From positions 35,009,629 through 35,073,628 of the forward strand of contig OW203764.1 of assembly GCA_934045905.1 (NCBI GenBank): DNA of 64,000 nt, in the 5' to 3' direction. Position 1 is the first letter of the stretch, and each line of letters opens with the position of its first letter. Of this stretch, positions 1 to 12,283 are shown piece by piece. A program made the translations under genes and the position numbers. The notes below the pieces were generated by a model. It did not search any database. It was not told where the DNA came from and saw nothing but the letters and a program-made list of their open reading frames with translations. This DNA is from Leuctra nigra (lineage: Eukaryota > Arthropoda > Insecta > Plecoptera > Leuctridae).

Positions 1-3000
1 CTGCCATTCAGCCCATGGGTGATGATCTTGGTCGGCTTCGACGGGTTGAAGTTCGATGAAGACAGACTTGTCGCCACGTTCAAGTCAATCACTTGGCCAA
101 CTAATGGGTTCGATCTTAATAAAGGCAGAAAGTAGATAATTAAGATAACTTACTCCTAAGTACTTTTTTTAAATACAAATATCAAGCCATTCCAATCATA
201 GAAGCACAATAACATGACCTCCATTCAATTCTAACTTTTGAAACAAATAGCTCCACTGCTCCACAGCTCCACACACAGCTCCACAGCTCCACACACAGCT
301 CCACAGCTCCACACACAGCTCCACACACAGCTCCACACACAGCTCCACCGCTCCACAGCTCCACAGCTCCACACACAGCTCAAAGCTCTACAGCTCCACA
401 CCTACACATACAGCTCACAATTCCACAGCTCCACAGCTCCACAGCTCCACACACAGCTCACAGCTCCACCGCTCCACAGCTCCACACACAGCTCAAAGCT
501 CTACAGCTCCACACCTACACATACAGCTCACAATTCCACAGCTCCACAGCTCCACACACAGCTCACAGCTCCACAGCTCCACAGCTCCACACACAGCTCA
601 CAGCTCCACCGCTCCACAGCTCCACACACAGCTCAAAGCTCTACAGCTCCACACCTACACATACAGCTCACAGCTCCACAGCTCCACAGCTCTAGCAATG
701 TGTATGTACTTGAAGATAACGCATTTTCCTGCAGCTATTTTCAGTCAGTGGTGCCGGAAGCGGGGGGAGGGGGGGGGGGGTACTTGCCATAGGCACAGAG
801 TACCTATTTTCGAGATTTTTCGAGACAAATTTCATACGGTTTCACGGTTTCACGGCCGTCTGACGTCAGACAAAACAAAATAACGCACTGACGTGGCGCT
901 TGAATGCTATTTTGTTCGGAAGAACGTCACTTTGACGTCATGCTCGATGATACGAGCACTCGTACACGCTCGAAAATAGGGGTCCAGGGGAGACAGATAT
1001 ATCAATTCCCCCCCCCCCCCCCCAAATAATATTGTAGGTATAATATAGGGTGGAAAGGAGTTAATACAAATCTACTCAATAAATTGTGTGACTTCATAAT
1101 ATCCTTCGTAAGAAACTATTGAGTAAAGATATTAAAGTTCACATTTTCAGTTAATTAATATTTTAGGGGAGCAAATCGCCGAAAATTATAGGCTAAAACG
1201 CATAGAATTGGTCAAAATGATTTCTGAAATGATTTTTTCCGGGCCTGTGCGGCCCGGATCCGCATGATACTGGGGGCCCTCCCCCCAGACTCCCCATTGA
1301 CTCAAACGCGAACGTGTTTCCCGAAAATATCGTATTTTCAGCTACTTTGGGGCACCTGACTACCAGGGGCTGGATTCAAGAAAGGTATTATCTATACGTA
1401 TTATCTTTTGATTTAATACCAAAAACACCATGTAAAATGAAAGATAATACCAAGGAAGGTACGTACCTATAAGGAGATAATACCTTTTGTGAATCTGGCC
1501 CTTCCCCCCCCCCCCCCCCCCCCACCCTTCCAAAATACACTTCCGGGCGCCACTGCTTTCAGTGAGTTATCCACAGCTCTAAAGCGAATGTTTGGATGTT
1601 CTTTCTTATCACTGATATTGTAGTGCATTTGTTCACATTATGCACAGTATGCACATTATATAATGCTATAAGTAAAGGTCATTCATTTAGGTGCAATTTT
1701 GAATCGCAGTGTATAGGTATTTTGGGGAATTATACCTATGATTATACATTACAAAATATAATTTTAACTCAATTTTAACAATTTGGTAACGCCAAACATG
1801 AGTCTATTTATAAGTGTTTTTTGCAAAAATTATTTTAAATGTGCTTATTTTCTTATATGTAATCCTGATGTCGGGGGCCATGGCCCCCTCGCCCCCCACC
1901 CTCCCCCCTGAATACGCCATTGCAGGTCACCGACCAACCGACCTATCTGAAAAGTCATGTATTATTATTATGTGAATGGCTTGACTGATCAAGTGACGTA
2001 ATTACTTGGTGTGAAGGTAGAAGACCACGTTCTCGGAGTCAGGACACGTGGAGTTGGATGTGATCACTGCGCAGACTCCTTGCATCGTGTACCATGCCTT
2101 CCCGTGCGCAGGCGCAATCAGTCCACATGACAACACTGCAAACAGACAATATGGCAACATGACAACACTGCGCAGACTCCTTGCATCGTGTACCATGCCT
2201 TCCCGTGCGCAGGCGCAATCAGTCCACATGACAACACTGCAAACAGACAATATGGCAACATGACAACACTGCGCAGACTCCTTGCATCGTGTACCATGCC
2301 TTCCCGTGCGCAGGCGCAATCAGTCCACATGACAACACTGCAAACAGACAATATGGCAACCTGACAACACTGCGCAGACTCCTTGCATCGTGTACCATGC
2401 CTTCCCGTGCGCAGGCGCAATCAGTCCACATGACAACACTGCAAACAGACAATATGGCAACATGACAACACTGCGCAGACTCCTTGCATCGTGTACCATG
2501 CCTTCCCGTGCGCAGGCGCAATCAGTCCACATGACAACACTGCAAACAGACAATATGGCAACATGACAACACTGCGCAGACTCCTTGCATCGTGTACCAT
2601 GCCTTCCCGTGCGCAGGCGCAATCAGTCCACATGACAACACTGCAAACAGACAATATGGCAACATGACAACACTGCGCAGACTCCTTGCATCGTGTACCA
2701 TGCCTTCCCGAGCGCAGACGCAATCAGTCCACATGACAACACTGCAAACAGACAATATGGCAACATGACAACACTGCGCAGACTCCTTGCATCGTGTACC
2801 ATGCCTTCCCGTGCGCAGGCGCAATCAGTCCACATGACAACACTGCAAACAGACATAATGGCAACAACGACAGCTCGGGAAACGTGCAAGTGTTTACGTG
2901 ATTTTTTTCGGGGGGTGGGGGGGCACGTTTGTGCACAAAATTTATGGGGAAGGGGGAGTGATCATATCCCGCCACATGAGAGCCTGGGGGCACCACAGGG

Positions 3001-3714
3001 CGGGAAATTGTTAATTTATTTGGACCATTTCAATTTATTTTGATTGTTTCCCGTTGCTTTATTAATAACTTTATCTAGGCTCAAATATTTAAGGTAGGCC
3101 GTTATGGTTGATACTACAAAATGAACCGTGCTATCTGGTGGCAATTATATCAATCTTTCCTGTGTTCGTAGGTTTGATTTATTGTTGAATGTTATGATTA
3201 TGAATGATTCTTAAGAGTGCAAGTGTCCCACGCTTTGTGGTCGCACTGCCCACATTCTACTTACGGAATATTTATTGCGCCGGGATAACTTACATTCTAC
3301 TTACTTTGCTCATCGAATAATAAATATCTGTTTTGCTAACGATTCTATTCAAAACAGATATTACAAGTTTCTTAGCACGTATACAGGGCACTTTATGAAC
3401 GAATCATATATTTTTATTGTTGTACATGACTTAAAATGACGTATGACAGTTCTTTATCAAGTAATTTAGTGCTTTACAAAATTTAATATAAAACACCAGT
3501 TTGTTGTTAAAAGGTTCAATCTTGGATATGTTCAATATTGAAAGGTTCAATCAGTTATGAACTGTCATGACAGCTTTATTGTCATTTTTATGTGAATTGC
3601 GTTTTCAGCCAAATGAAAAACAACGGCAAGTTCCGGCCTCTCTGTCAATTTGATCAATTTGGAGACTACCTTACCGATCAGCACAGCGAAACCAGACACG
3701 ATTGAGGTCTTCAT
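1..3714 (-). CDS. Lipase 1: secreted pancreatic-lipase-superfamily protein, partial (3' part outside window)
   Basis: Three exons are visible, read right to left: exon 1 at 3675-3714, exon 2 at 2006-2135, and exon 3 from 114 down to the window edge. Exon 1 encodes MKTSIVSGFAVLI and ends in phase 1 at a GTAAGG donor. Exon 2 follows a TGTCTGTTTGCAG acceptor and completes a hydrophobic signal peptide (VLSCGLIAPAHG). It then carries the family's N-terminal segment CPDSENVVFYLHTK and ends in phase 2 at GTAATT. Exon 3 starts in the matching phase and reads SNP...QVIDLNV...SKPTKII.HGLNG, the conserved first strand and oxyanion-loop region of insect lipases. The catalytic exons lie outside the window. 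The likely role is extracellular ester-lipid hydrolysis, for example in gut or saliva; that is inference from family and signal peptide. Exon 2 sits at the end of an eight-unit array that repeats its acceptor. Exon order, phases and residues all match lipase 2. Confidence 0.8.
238..700. repeat. CACAGCTCCA minisatellite
   Basis: Short CACAGCTCCA/CACACACAGCT units are arranged in a higher-order repeat. A segment with CTCCACCGCTCC...CTCAAAGCTCTACAG...CCTACACATACAGCTCA recurs at about 345, 465 and 605. The long open frame across it is a by-product of the repeat. Confidence 0.9.
746..1555. mobile_element. hAT-like non-autonomous element with 7/8 target duplication
   Basis: Ends CAGTGGTGCCGGAAG and its imperfect inverse (TTCCGGGCGCCACTG) are flanked by TTTTCAGT (738-745) and CTTTCAGT (1556-1563). 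Inside are long G and C runs and no transposase frame. A smaller MITE with inverted ends (GATTCA..AAAGGTATTATCT) is nested at about 1375-1500. It splits the minisatellite flank at 238-700 from CCACAGCTCT at 1571. Confidence 0.7.
2006..2876 (-). repeat. 101-bp tandem array (8 units) duplicating the acceptor and 5' part of lipase 1 exon 2
   Basis: The block CTGCGCAGACTCCTTGCATC recurs at a strict 101-bp period from about 2067 to 2830, giving eight near-identical units. On the minus strand each unit holds the intron end TGTCTGTTTGCAG and about 70 bp of exon 2. There are therefore eight identical acceptors, with first exonic bases at 2135, 2236, 2337, 2438, 2539, 2640, 2741 and 2842. Only the 2135 acceptor opens into the exon carrying the lipase motif. 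From any other acceptor the reading frame runs through one unit and stops in the next, because 101 is not a multiple of three. Confidence 0.9.
3050..3640. other. Lipase 1 intron 1, unannotated AT-rich sequence
   Basis: No exon or element ends recognised. CACATTCTACTTA, a motif also seen at 22397-22440, recurs near 3245-3305, suggesting an old shared repeat. Confidence 0.4.
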
Positions 3715-4068
3715 TATTGAAGACCTTTGACTGTACGTCGCTCGTGAGTATGGAACTATACTGGGAATTATCGGATATTGAAACAATAAATCATGGTGGC
3801 CATAACTACTTAAAAAAGTAATATTTGTAATTATTTGTGGCGTGACTAATTGAAATAGTTATTTTTTTTAATTACGTTTGTGATAATCGCCTTCTGTTTT
3901 GGTGATAATTTTTACGATTGTTGGTTTTCTAAACCACAACAAGATAGCGAGTTAAAGTTGTGATAAGATATGGATGGTTCACGTGAAAACTATACAAGTC
4001 ACGGGTTTGGATGTATTCCAAGGCTTAGGCAGGGAAAACTAACTGTGGACTGGAAACAAATAAACACA

Positions 4069-4200
4069 GAGATCTAGCTCAGTAGGTAGAGCTCTCGCCC
4101 GGCAAGTGAGAGGTCCTGAGTTCGAGTTTCGGTTAAGACGGACAATATTTCACCTCGCCCATCCCTTAGGTGGGGACATCGAATGCCACACCCCGAAAAT
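4069..4200 (+). repeat. tRNA-derived SINE-like sequence
   Basis: A perfect A box (TAGCTCAGTAGG) and a B-box-like GAGTTCGAGTTTC are spaced as in a tRNA. CTCGC-CCGGCAA-GTGAG can form an anticodon arm (GGC, Ala-like). The acceptor stem does not pair and unrelated sequence follows, so this is a SINE head or tRNA pseudogene and not a working tRNA. Confidence 0.55.
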
Positions 4201-4209
4201 ATATTTTAC

Positions 4210-4930
4210 TGAAATTAGCAATATTTATTAACTTTTCCAACATTTCAACTATATTTAAGTATAAAGGATACATAAAATGTCATGTAACTTGCAACCCATG
4301 ATTTATATTGAGTTTTCAATTTGATGCCTTTAGAAGATGAGGAAATTTTTAACACAGGAGGTATAGGAAAATGATTTAGGCTGTCTTACTTTTAAAATAG
4401 TTCAGGTTGGTATCGTTTTTAATTTTTTTCCTGATAATATATCCATATGTCTACTAGAAAATAAGTTTTTTGTTGAAATCTATCGACACAAAAAATAGAT
4501 CTTCATTTTAGCGTTAAAATTGCACGATTTTTCTTGGCCGCCATAAGCTAACATTGGGAGACATATGGGTTTATCTCAAAAACTAGTTCACGATGCTAGT
4601 TTTTTGGGGGCTATATTCTGGTGTAGAATAAAATTGTCTATAAGAATTCAAAGTTACAGCGAATTCTATCGAAGTAGGGGTTACTCTTCCCCCCTTAAAA
4701 CCTAACATTCTGTCTGGAAGTTTTCCATTATAGAGACTTAATGTACAGTGGCATTCATAAATGTTTGATCCCCGTGTTGTTTAATTGAAAGCAAAAGAGA
4801 AAATAGATACGTTTATTAAAGCTAAACAGTAAGGTTATCAGCGGGAGCAAATATGTAATTTCGCTTCATTTCAAAACTTTTCACAACGTACCGTATTTTG
4901 CTTAGAGACTGTATTTTTAGACGCTCATAC
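4210..4930. other. Non-coding stretch, nothing recognised
   Basis: AT-rich sequence without long frames, splice-paired exons or element ends that I can identify. Confidence 0.4.
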
Positions 4931-4936
4931 TGCCTA

Positions 4937-5736
4937 CTAGGAAAACGCTCTGTGTAACGCGTTGATAAGCGAGCCTTCGTATTGCATGCGAATTGATATG
5001 CGTTGACAAGATTATGATATGTAGACCTGGGAAAAGAGCTGAAATGAAGTGCGTCGAATCAGCAGTGATAAAATATCTGAAATTTCCTCCAAGAAATTTT
5101 GGAGCAAGCGAAGCGAGCGACTCCTTTTGGCTCTTAGGCACGGACCTCTGCTTTTTTTGTTTTTTTTTCGTTTTTTTTCTATTATAGAGTCTATACAGGT
5201 CACAGTTTTTCTACGATCGAGCTGAAATTTTGAACACATGTATACGGACCATTTCTGGGCGTTGCAGTCCCTATTTTTTTGAAATTAAAAAAAATATATC
5301 TTTCGATTGGTTGGTTCGATCAATTTGAAATTTTGCAAGTATTACAACCAACATTGTCCCCAATCTTACACAGCCAAATCCTCCCATTGAAATTTAAAAC
5401 CATTTTTCATGTGTTTTTTGACATTTAAACTAGCACCGTTTGACCGATCAACTTGAAACTTTTCATGGCCATTGGAACCAATATTTTAGGTGTTTTTTGT
5501 CAATTTTGAGATAAATCTGTCTTTATCTTCAAAAGTGCCTGTTATTTTAAGTACATTTGTTCGATAATCTTGAAATATTTGCAAATTTATGCCAAAAATT
5601 TGAATTAATTTAGTAGTGCCGTCTTGATGCTTCCGTTCCGAGGCCTGTAGAGCAGAGACTTACAAACGCAGACTTATCAAATCGCATGCAGTACGAAGGC
5701 TCGCTCCCCAATGCGTTACACAGAGCGTTTTCCTAG
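4937..5736. mobile_element. E1 Helitron-like repeat with both ends CTAG (terminal inverted form)
   Basis: The left end CTAGGAAAACGCTCTGTGTAA and the inverse right end match over about 54 bp, including the subfamily tag CCTTCGTAnTGCATGCG. A reverse-oriented GAGCGAAGCGAGCG end lies inside at about 5107, so this may be two abutting copies. Host bases outside both CTAG ends are A and T, as in every E1 copy. Confidence 0.6.
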
Positions 5737-5833
5737 TATAAAGATTTCCAACACGCATGCCCGTAAAATGTAAATAACTTTAGGATTTAACAACAGATTA
5801 GTTTGAAAATTGACAAAAATGTATAGAAAATTG

Positions 5834-6614
5834 CAGTGTTGGGGTGGAACTAGTTCCTAGGAACTAGTTACCGGGAACTAATTGTAATTGTAGTTGTAAT
5901 TGTTTATTGCAGCTAGGAATGCAAGTACATACATATATATTCATACACTTCCGGTGGCTTACATAAGTTTTTAGTATACTGGCAATACACAAAGAACATA
6001 ATATGAATAATATCGTAGTAAGTTCAGACGTAGAATATCGTAGAAGTAGTAAGTTCATCATGTCCACAGCACTAGTCAGGAATCCCAACAGTTTCAGCAA
6101 TTTCTTTGAAGTCCTGCGAGAATGGAGTAGTGTCTATGTCTCGGGACAAAGATTTTTTGAGGATGATCGTTTTTCCCCATGAATGTTGATTTTTTTGTTA
6201 GTTGGGCTAACTAGTTCTTTTTTGGGGAACTTTTAGGAACTAAAAAGTTCCTTTTTGTAAGGAAGGTAGAAACTATTTTTACATTATTTTTTAGTTCCAT
6301 TCAAGTGGGTCACATGTAGTGTCTGAAGTTATGAAATGATTTTCACAGAATTTATAATGAATTATAATGCATTTTTTGTGGCTACCTTAATTAACCTGAT
6401 TTCTGGAAATATACTTGTTCCCTTTGCTCACTCAATTTAGAGACACCGGTAATTAAAACAAAAACTACAGGGTTTTTTGGGGGCAAAGTAACTTAAAAGT
6501 TCTTATTTCCAGTTCCTTTATTTGAAAAGAACTAGGAACTCGAACTAGTTCCCTTTTGCTCAAAATAACTGGAACTAAAATGAGTTTCTTTTTTTAGGAA
6601 CTTACTCAACACTG
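5834..6614. mobile_element. hAT-like non-autonomous element, perfect 8-bp target duplication
   Basis: It starts CAGTGTTGGGGTGGAACTAG and ends GGAACTTACTCAACACTG, flanked by GAAAATTG at 5826-5833 and 6615-6622. The interior repeats AACTAGTTCC/GGAACTAGTT palindromes near both ends, possible transposase sites. It inserted into E1-related internal sequence. Confidence 0.85.
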
Positions 6615-6622
6615 GAAAATTG

Positions 6623-7370
6623 GTCTAAATAACCATGCAAGTCAAACGGTTCCATATTTAATTTTCACAAAATCACAAAAAAATCACACGGTCTCGTTCT
6701 AAATCTATACAGATCGATCGGTTGAATTGTTTAGCCTGGACATAAGTGCCATCAGAGTGCCTTCATTTCATTTGGCATATTTTGGGGTTTCGTAGGTACT
6801 ACCTGAAAATCCTGACTCTAATGATGAGCAATAAATCTTGTTTATTATTTTGCAAAGATTACCAAAATATATACTTCGTTTCAACATTATTTTCTTAGGT
6901 ATTTACTATACCATATTTGTTTGCTGAATCTGATTTTTCTAAAGGCACACTCATTAAATTTATCATTTAGTTGTTGATTATACATTTTCAAGGCACATGG
7001 ATAATATAATAAAAAATTGTTATCACAATGCGATTGTCTGTTTTTCTTTTTAAAGAGGATAAGATTGTATTCAGAAGGTTATATGAAGTGTAATTAAAAT
7101 GTGAAATAATTGGTAGGTAATTTAGATAAAAAGAAAACAGTGTTATCAGTTTTTTTGATTGTTTTCTATTTTCTGTGCTGTTTAAAGAGGATAAGATTGT
7201 TAGTAGGTTACAGGTGGGGCGATTATAAGTAATAGAGTATAGTGGCCTTGTCCTTTTATTTAGGTAAAATTTTTGTATTGGCTCCTTGAGAAAATTACTA
7301 AATTAAAATAAAATCGTCGTAGCCAATAAATTGTTATCTTACACCCCCAATAATGGCGAGCGAAGATAGT
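6623..7370. other. Non-coding stretch after the 5834 hAT element
   Basis: The first 150 bp are E1-like module text (AACCATGCAAGTCAAACGG). The rest contains two copies of TTTAAAGAGGATAAGATTGT (7051 and 7182) and no gene signal. Confidence 0.4.
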
Positions 7371-7424
7371 GATTTCACTTGCCTCTTGTGGCGCTTTCTC
7401 TGTTTGTTAGTTTGTTTCTTTGTT

Positions 7425-8245
7425 TCTTTGGACCCAAACTGTATAATTTAATACCAACGGCTGTCCGCAACATTCCATCTAAGAAAATATTTAACTATGA
7501 GGTTAAGAAATGGTTGACGACATATCCCATAGATCTTCTTAATAACGTCATAAACTGCAAATCCTAATCCTTATCTTCAACATCAGCAAGACATGATATT
7601 GGGGTTCCACATACCTGTTATCTATTACGTATCTTACAGTAGTTTTCAAACTCACCATTGCAATAAGTTACAAATTAATTCTTATCTTATCATACGTATA
7701 TGTCATGTGCCGCTTTATTATTATTATTATTATTAGTAACATTATTTATTATAATGTTAAGCTCTATTTTTGATATTGTATAACTGTAGACATATTACCT
7801 ACTTAGGTTGAATGAGTAAATCGTTATAAGTAAGTAAGGAACGTTCATCTATTCTCATTTACTTTCATATAGTCTATAATTTTTGTCTACTTCTAGCCAA
7901 ATTACATTTTACTAGGTGTAGCACATTAACCTCTGTTACTCTGATAATCTTAATTATGTGAACTACTTGTATTAATTAATTAATTATAATCACTTATACT
8001 TATAATCATAATTATAATTTAGATAGTAGATAGTAGTAGGTATATTCTTAATTTTCCCATTTTTCAAGTATCTAATAACATTATGTAATAACATTACGTA
8101 ATTTTAATCTAACCTTATTTTAATAACATGCCCCGCCACAAGCTATGCTTATTGGGGTATGTACACATATCGATTGTAAACACAATGTACCACTTCGAAA
8201 AATAAATCTTTGAATCTTTGAATCTCTTTGAATCTTTGAATCTTT
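7425..8245 (+). mobile_element. 3' end fragment of a CR1/Jockey-like LINE
   Basis: 7425-7567 encodes FGPKLYNLIPTAVRN...SKKIFNYEVKKWL, the usual C-terminal motif of non-LTR reverse transcriptase proteins. AT-rich 3' UTR-like sequence follows. The fragment ends with octamer repeats of AATCTTTG (8205-8245), as CR1-group elements do. No upstream reverse-transcriptase domain remains. Confidence 0.5.
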
Positions 8246-8806
8246 GTATCGACTCTGGTCTCCCCCTCCCATATTCTACCTATTATTCTACATATCGACC
8301 TGAAATTTTGCTCAAACCTTCACCTCATTCTCGATGGGATTTGTACAGTTTTTGTGAAAGATCCACCTACAAAAAAATGTTTTCCTATTAGAATAAGGTA
8401 TAAGACTTTAGGTTCGAGGAGTCCTTGGCTGCAGCTCGACGCTCCCTATTCAATCCTCGGAATCGCGGGCTATATATTTATTTATTATTGTTTGTTTGAA
8501 AACAACATGTATTTGTTATGGCTATAGTTTTAGGAAGTAAAAGCTTTAAGTGTATAATGTTTTATTTAATGTTCATTTGAGTTTTTATATGAAATTTTTA
8601 GTTTCGTTCTTTTAAAAAGCTTGAAATTAAACAGAAATAGGTATGTGAGTGTCACAGTCAATTCTAACTCCTTAAGGCCACTATTAAGTACTCGTGACTA
8701 ACTTGGTAATTGCTAACATACATCATGAACATTATAGAACACATGTGGTCCACGCATATAAAAGTTATGATTAATTCCGTTACAAGTTACAGGCAAACTA
8801 TACTTA
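8246..8806. other. Non-coding stretch
   Basis: Nothing recognised between the LINE tail and the E1 copy. Confidence 0.4.
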
Positions 8807-9600
8807 CTAGGAAAACGCTCAGTGTACAGCGTTGATGAGCAAGCACGGGTACGTGCAAATTCTCGAACCGGAATGCGTGCACAACGCACAGAAATATTTC
8901 AATTCAATATGGATGTACATCCATATTGAATTGAAATATGATCCACTCAATCAATATAAAAGTATATGCTTTTCATAGAAACATGAAAATAGCATCCAAG
9001 CACCCTGGTCAATATAGCAAATCAGATTAAATTCAATTGGCTCTGGAAAATATTCATTTCGATACATTCAATATGGATGTACATCCATATTGAATTGAAA
9101 TATGATCCACTCAATCAATATAAAAGTATATGCTTTTCATAGAAACATGAAAATAGCATCCAAGCACCCTGGTCAATATAGCAAATCAGATTAAATTCAA
9201 TTGGCTCTGGAAAATATTCATTTCGATACTTCATTTCTGACAGCTATTAAAAATATCAATAAGTTCATACGTTCTTAACTGATTGGGATGAAAATTTGTA
9301 AAATAAGAGACAATGTTGGTCTTAATGACCATGCAAAATATGAGTTTGATCAGATTTATCGAAGACCATTTTTACCTTTCAACCTATCAGGAGATATTTA
9401 TTTAAATTTCAACCAATGAATGGATTTAAAAAAAATAGGGTCTGCAAACAGAAAAGGTTGTCTCTACATGTGTGCAAAATTTTAGATCGATCGGTGAAAC
9501 GGTGCGTTTTCTATTGCTCCAGGTAGCAGACAAATAAAATTAAAAAAAACAGAGGTCAGTGTGAAAAGAGTCAAAAGGAGTCGCTCGCTTCGCTCCCTCA
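8807..9600 (-). mobile_element. E1 Helitron-like repeat
   Basis: CTAG end at 8807-8810 (AACGC hairpin degraded in this copy) and TTGAGCGAGCG-type end at 9600. It contains a 164-bp tandem duplication (about 8898-9225) with a palindrome around ATGGATGTACATCCAT. Internal text carries GATCGATC and ACATGTGTGCAAAAT modules. Orientation is given with CTAG as the 3' end. Confidence 0.7.
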
Positions 9601-9604
9601 ATTA

Positions 9605-10365
9605 TTGATTTGAGAGAAGTGTGTTTGCAAAATTATATTTTATTTGAAGTGTTTTATTTTTGAAGTTCATTTTGGGTACGATTTGATTTGCTATCTTAGT
9701 TCATAATACCTCCATATATTATGCGGTGTTCCATCTCTACGAATTATGATCCTCATTTCTCGTCAATATAGATTTGCTCATCAAGATTTTAGCTTATTGT
9801 TTATTATTGTTAGATTGAATTATGTACACTCGACAAACATAGAATGATATTTGCAGTAATCGTATTGTCTGAAGATTATTTGATCGCACCAACAAATGTA
9901 GTCTGCACTAATTTCATTGATAAAAACATAAATCAATTGTCAAATAACATCACTAAGAGTATTTTAATTCGTTCTTATACCTTTTTATGTTTTGCCGATT
10001 GTACCTACCTTTCAAAAGATAGATTCACTTATAAACACTACAATAAATGCCTAGATACTCTTCTTTTCAAGAAACTTCATGACAATGAAATTATGTCTAT
10101 CAGACTATCAGACATAATTTCATTGCCATGAAAAGAAAGTTAGCAGTTATTTTCCTATGGATTGATAGTTAGCTTATAAATGCGATTCGTGTGTTTTAGT
10201 CAATTTTGGTTCGAGATGTTGCACGTACCGGTTCTCTCTTATCAACGCTTTGCACTTATCGCTTTCTTGGTACTTGGGAGTAGTTTACCCAGTTTCCCAA
10301 CAATACGGGGATCTGGGAATCAACTTCTGAATGTCAGTGTACTACCTGTACTGTAACCTATTCCT
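9605..10365. other. Non-coding stretch with a short perfect hairpin
   Basis: A 22-bp-class inverted repeat, GACAATGAAATTATGTCT / AGACATAATTTCATTGCC, lies at about 10080-10128. The 95-codon frame at 9844-10131 ends in it and has no family resemblance. Confidence 0.4.
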
Positions 10366-10369
10366 TATA

Positions 10370-10905
10370 CTAGGAAAACGCTCGATGAAACGCGTTGATA
10401 AGCGAGCCTCCGTATTGAATACGAATTTGTGTGAAATGTGTTCCTTTACATACCTTTTGAAAATCCCTTTGAAGATAATCTAACTCTCTACGCTAATCTA
10501 TCTAAAAGGCAGAAATAAAAAAGTGATACATTTTGAACTTTTATTTCAAATCAAGCATAAACATGTCAGTAAAGTGCCAAATAACTCTTAATCTTCAATA
10601 TAGATTTGTCAAAAAACAAGTCTTATAATGCTGGTCCCAGACCATGCAAAATTTGGTGATGATCGGTCAAACGATTCCAATTTCAATTTGCACACAGAGT
10701 TTCTTTCATCCCCATTGCCAAGCTAAGTACAAACTACGGCCGATTTTGCTGGAAATGATTAGCACTCTGCACTGGATAGTAATGAATGTTTTGTCAAAAT
10801 ATTAACTTGCTCCGTGACTTTGTTTGAAATTTAATGCGAAAAGCACAAATAAACAAAATTAAAAAAGAGATTCGAGCCAGGTTTTAAATGGAGACGCTCG
10901 CTCGG
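10370..10905 (-). mobile_element. E1 Helitron-like repeat, short copy
   Basis: CTAG end at 10370 with CGCGTTGATAAGCGAGCCTCC, the same subfamily tag as the 4937 copy. It ends in GAGACGCTCGCTCGG near 10905. Internal ATGTTGG-type modules are fewer than in other copies. Confidence 0.6.
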
Positions 10906-12283
10906 TAAATATTCTTTCAAACTCTGGATAAACGAGAGTATCTCTCTGGATATATTGGGGTTCGATTTCACCGACCGTCCTTTCCGACTGAGGATATTTC
11001 GCAGTTTCCCTCAGTCGAGAGTCGAGACACATGCTCTACTAATAGACCACGACCGACTCCTTCCCAATTTCATTGTACATCTAATCATTCTCCTCCAAGA
11101 TTTTTTGGTTGGTGTGGAGGTGTATGGACTTAGTTCAAACTAAGTATGGACTTGTATTACATGACTTTTTGCACACGTGTAGATATATTTTGCCGTGTAT
11201 ATTGAAGTTGTTTGCGTTGGTAATATATTTTAATTAGCCTTTAAATATTAACCTTCAAAGATAAAGAAAGACCCTCGTGATAACTGATAAGATATGTTGG
11301 CACGTTGAGCTTAGCACTGATTTTACCTTCCAATGTCCACACCTCGAAAGAAATTAAAACATTAAAACATTTGTATCATGGGGAGATCAAAATTTAGCGT
11401 GATCACACCAAATAAACAAGACTGACATTAGTGCTCTTACTTTGAAAAAGAAAAACGGGACAAATTTATCCACATCTTTTGAAATTCACGACTGCTTCAT
11501 CAGTCATTTTTTTTAATTTGTAGTAGAATGGTTTAACTTATTATTGCACGTCATGTGATTTGTGTTTCCAACCAATACCAGACATTTTGCGATAGGAACT
11601 ATGCTCCGCAAATATTTGCCTTGGTAACAGTTTTGGTATCAGTATTTTTTTGTATTTCTTTTGTGGTATTTTGGTATCAGTTTTGGTAGCGATCTTGCAA
11701 GAAGGAAACGCTTCAGGAAACAGAATTATAAGTTGGAAAGTTTTAAGAATATTTACACAAAAATTATGCCAGCCACACATAGTTTATTAATTAATTCACA
11801 AAATAACACATTTGATTGATAAAAGCGTGAATCACTCGTCAATATTTCGATGTACTTAATTTTTTCAAATGTTTTAAACTTACCTATTTTAAAATGAATG
11901 AAGGATTTGTCAAGAATAACATTCGAATTTTAGATATTTTTGAAAATTCAGCGCCGTTCACATATGGTCGGTTTTGCGTGTTGCGTGTTTTGCGAGTAGG
12001 TATATCCCCCAATCATTAGACATAAACCGTTCTCTGCAGACTTGATTGGTTCATAGATCCCGCAATCCGCAATCGCAAACTGCTCTTACGAACAGCTCTT
12101 TAGCGATAGGTGGTGAATGTATTGCTTATTGAACTATTTCGTTAATAAAGGTTGCTTATAGTATTTTTACTAAATTTGAAATTCTCGCACAACAATGAAC
12201 TCTTCAAGCAGTGAGTTGGATGTCAATCTTCATCCAGTGCGATGTAAGTGTCGCAGGGACACTGAGGGATCAGTGAGGGACAC
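10906..12283. other. Intergenic sequence between lipase 1 and lipase 2
   Basis: No exon recognised. TTTTGGTA units are loosely repeated at 11622-11690. The lipase 2 polyadenylation region should lie just below 12284; no clear AATAAA-type signal was found immediately downstream on the minus strand. Confidence 0.4.

Noticed and set aside
238..792. 184-codon frame over the CACAGCTCCA minisatellite
   Set aside because: The frame is open only because the short unit lacks stops; no start context, splice signals or non-repeat domain.
1861..1925. Another hAT end (CCCCTGAATACGCCATTG)
   Set aside because: No matching inverted partner or target duplication could be found.
2002..2996. Series of 88-105-codon overlapping frames of nearly the same sequence
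   Set aside because: They are shadows of the 101-bp tandem units. Only the part at 2006-2135 belongs to a gene (lipase 1 exon 2).
9844..10131. 95-codon plus-strand frame
   Set aside because: No family resemblance, AT-driven codon use, and it ends in a palindrome typical of repeat debris.
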